Part shown: positions 30,605-31,339 of the stretch, one piece after another
How the letters are laid out: each line of letters starts with the position of its first letter
Numbering within the stretch: the first letter of the stretch is position 1
Assembly: GCA_003486385.1 (NCBI GenBank)
Contig: DNFT01000071.1
Coordinates: 8,569 to 39,907 of the forward strand
Length of the DNA: 31,339 nt
Reading direction: 5' to 3'
Origin: Eubacterium sp.
GTDB lineage: Bacteria; Bacillota; Clostridia; Lachnospirales; Lachnospiraceae
The notes under the pieces: generated by a model
The model's database searches: none
What the model was told of the DNA's origin: nothing
The model's input: the letters and a program-made list of their open reading frames with translations, nothing else
Program-made: the position numbers and the translations under genes

Positions 30605-31237
30605 TTATCTGCCTCCCCGAAGTTTTCCATCCACAACACTTAATTCCTCGTCACCTATAAACACGGAAATAGATTTATCCCTGCACCCAACAAGAACTAT
30701 GCCGTTCTCTTTTATGCAATCCAGATAATTTTTTATTTTCTTAAGAAAATCTACATTTCTGATATTCTTTATGCTGTCGATTATAAGTACTGTCGGCATG
30801 GTTATCAGAAAGCATAGATACTGTAATCTTACCCTCTCATCCAAAGTAAAATCTCTTAAAAGCCTGTCTCCCCTGATATTCGAAAGCTCCCCAAGCTCAA
30901 GGTATTCCTCTATTGATTTCACTTCTTTGATGCTGCTGCGGTTCATATCTATATAATATTTAAGGAATTCCCTGATTGTAAGAAATTCAGGAAATAACGG
31001 CTCCTCAGGAAACCTTGAAATCATGGCAGGAGCCATACAGTTCCTTCCATTACATATCAGTTCAATCTTCCCGGAACCAGAAGTTTTTCCATAAACAATG
31101 CTGTTAAACAGCGCATCCCTGCTGTCATCCGGCGCATTTATACAATATACATTTCCCTGATAAAACGTATATGCCACATCATCAAGCAGCGTTTCATCTT
31201 CATTGGTAACTGTAAGATTTCTTATCAAAAGTCTCAT
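30605..31237 (-). CDS. Degenerate ABC-type ATP-binding protein (pseudo-ATPase)
   Basis: A protein of 210 residues with the outline of an ABC nucleotide-binding domain but without its catalytic motifs. Where Walker A (G-x-x-G-x-G-K-S/T) should lie, residues 35-42 read A-P-D-D-S-R-D-A, lacking the Lys. In place of the L-S-G-G-Q signature, residues 130-134 read F-T-L-D-E. Walker B (V-L-I-I-D-S) keeps Asp154 but has Ser for the catalytic Glu. The frame is intact, with a good promoter and a ribosome site, so it looks like a functional non-hydrolysing protein and not a decayed gene. It is directly coupled to the membrane protein that follows. It could act as a structural or regulatory subunit. The resemblance is by pattern only. 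Confidence 0.7.
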   Translation of the reverse strand: MRLLIRNLTVTNEDETLLDDVAYTFYQGNVYCINAPDDSRDALFNSIVYGKTSGSGKIELICNGRNCMAPAMISRFPEEPLFPEFLTIREFLKYYIDMNRSSIKEVKSIEEYLELGELSNIRGDRLLRDFTLDERVRLQYLCFLITMPTVLIIDSIKNIRNVDFLKKIKNYLDCIKENGIVLVGCRDKSISVFIGDEELSVVDGKLRGGR

Positions 31238-31287
31238 CTATTACAAACCTCTTTTTAGAATATAATTCATATAATTTCAACTCACTA

Positions 31288-31316
31288 ACTATAACATAAA
31301 GCTCCCACGTTTGCAA
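31288..31316 (-). promoter_or_regulatory. Promoter of the ABC-like locus
   Basis: TTGCAA (31311-31316) and TATAGT (31288-31293) are separated by 17 bases on the minus strand, about 50 bases before the ATP-binding gene. AAAGAGG precedes the ATG by 10 bases. Beyond the promoter the window ends. Confidence 0.6.
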
Positions 31317-31339
31317 TGGGACAGTGGTGTCAGACCCCT

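Noticed and set aside
1..31339. CRISPR array, prophage or integrative element with integrase
   Set aside because: No regularly spaced direct repeats, no phage structural genes, and no recombinase or transposase frame were seen on either strand.

Overview
The window looks like a stretch of chromosome from an anaerobic, low-to-mid G+C Firmicute, most probably a clostridial gut bacterium of the Lachnospiraceae type. This is an inference from several things: the cysS-mrnC-rlmB-sigH order, a T-box leader, a two-gene SUF-like Fe-S system (one SufC, one SufB/D), a PyrK-dependent class 1B PyrD, and sigma-A-type promoters of the TTGACA-17-TATAAT kind. Every convincing gene and RNA lies on the minus strand, so the region reads from high to low coordinates. 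I see no prophage, CRISPR array, rRNA or intact transposase.

Region by region, in the direction of transcription. (1) 31.2-29.0 kb: a two-gene ABC-like locus whose 'ATPase' has lost its Walker A motif and catalytic glutamate, paired with a membrane protein. (2) 28.9-28.2 kb: tRNA-Val, tRNA-Met, a HicB-like antitoxin gene broken by an amber codon, and a second identical tRNA-Met. (3) 28.0-25.6 kb: a sialate O-acetylesterase-family gene, then ispF with an unusual Cys-rich tail. (4) 25.6-21.0 kb: a cysteine T-box leader driving cysE-cysS-mrnC, a striking 225-bp nested inverted-repeat element, then rlmB and sigH. (5) 20.9-19.1 kb: tRNA-Thr with its own promoter and terminator, then a SulP anion transporter. 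(6) 19.0-15.4 kb: a YtrA-like GntR repressor, ABC ATPase and large permease, behind a strong promoter with an operator-like dyad. (7) 15.2-4.5 kb: a long same-strand run of sufC, sufB/D, a YvyF-like zinc-ribbon protein, a degenerate Nudix protein, pyrF, pyrK, pyrD, a CvpA-like gene, pyrE, two small membrane proteins, purE, purM, purN and purD. It ends in a hairpin. (8) 4.4-0.1 kb: an OmpR-type response regulator, its histidine kinase and a YfhO-family membrane protein.

How they work together: the pyr genes cover the late steps of UMP synthesis (dihydroorotate to UMP). The pur genes cover GAR synthesis, GAR formylation, AIR synthesis and the N5-CAIR mutase step. PyrK needs a 2Fe-2S cluster, so lying downstream of Fe-S assembly genes makes biochemical sense. 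The cys segment makes O-acetylserine and cysteinyl-tRNA under sensing of uncharged tRNA-Cys.

The most unusual items are the nested palindromic element inside the cysS-rlmB cluster, the pseudo-ATPase ABC locus, the interrupted hicB between duplicated tRNA-Met genes, the degenerate Nudix box, the CxxCxxC tail on IspF, and the 50-residue membrane peptide in the pyr-pur run. All calls rest on reading the sequence and on remembered family motifs. No database search was possible.
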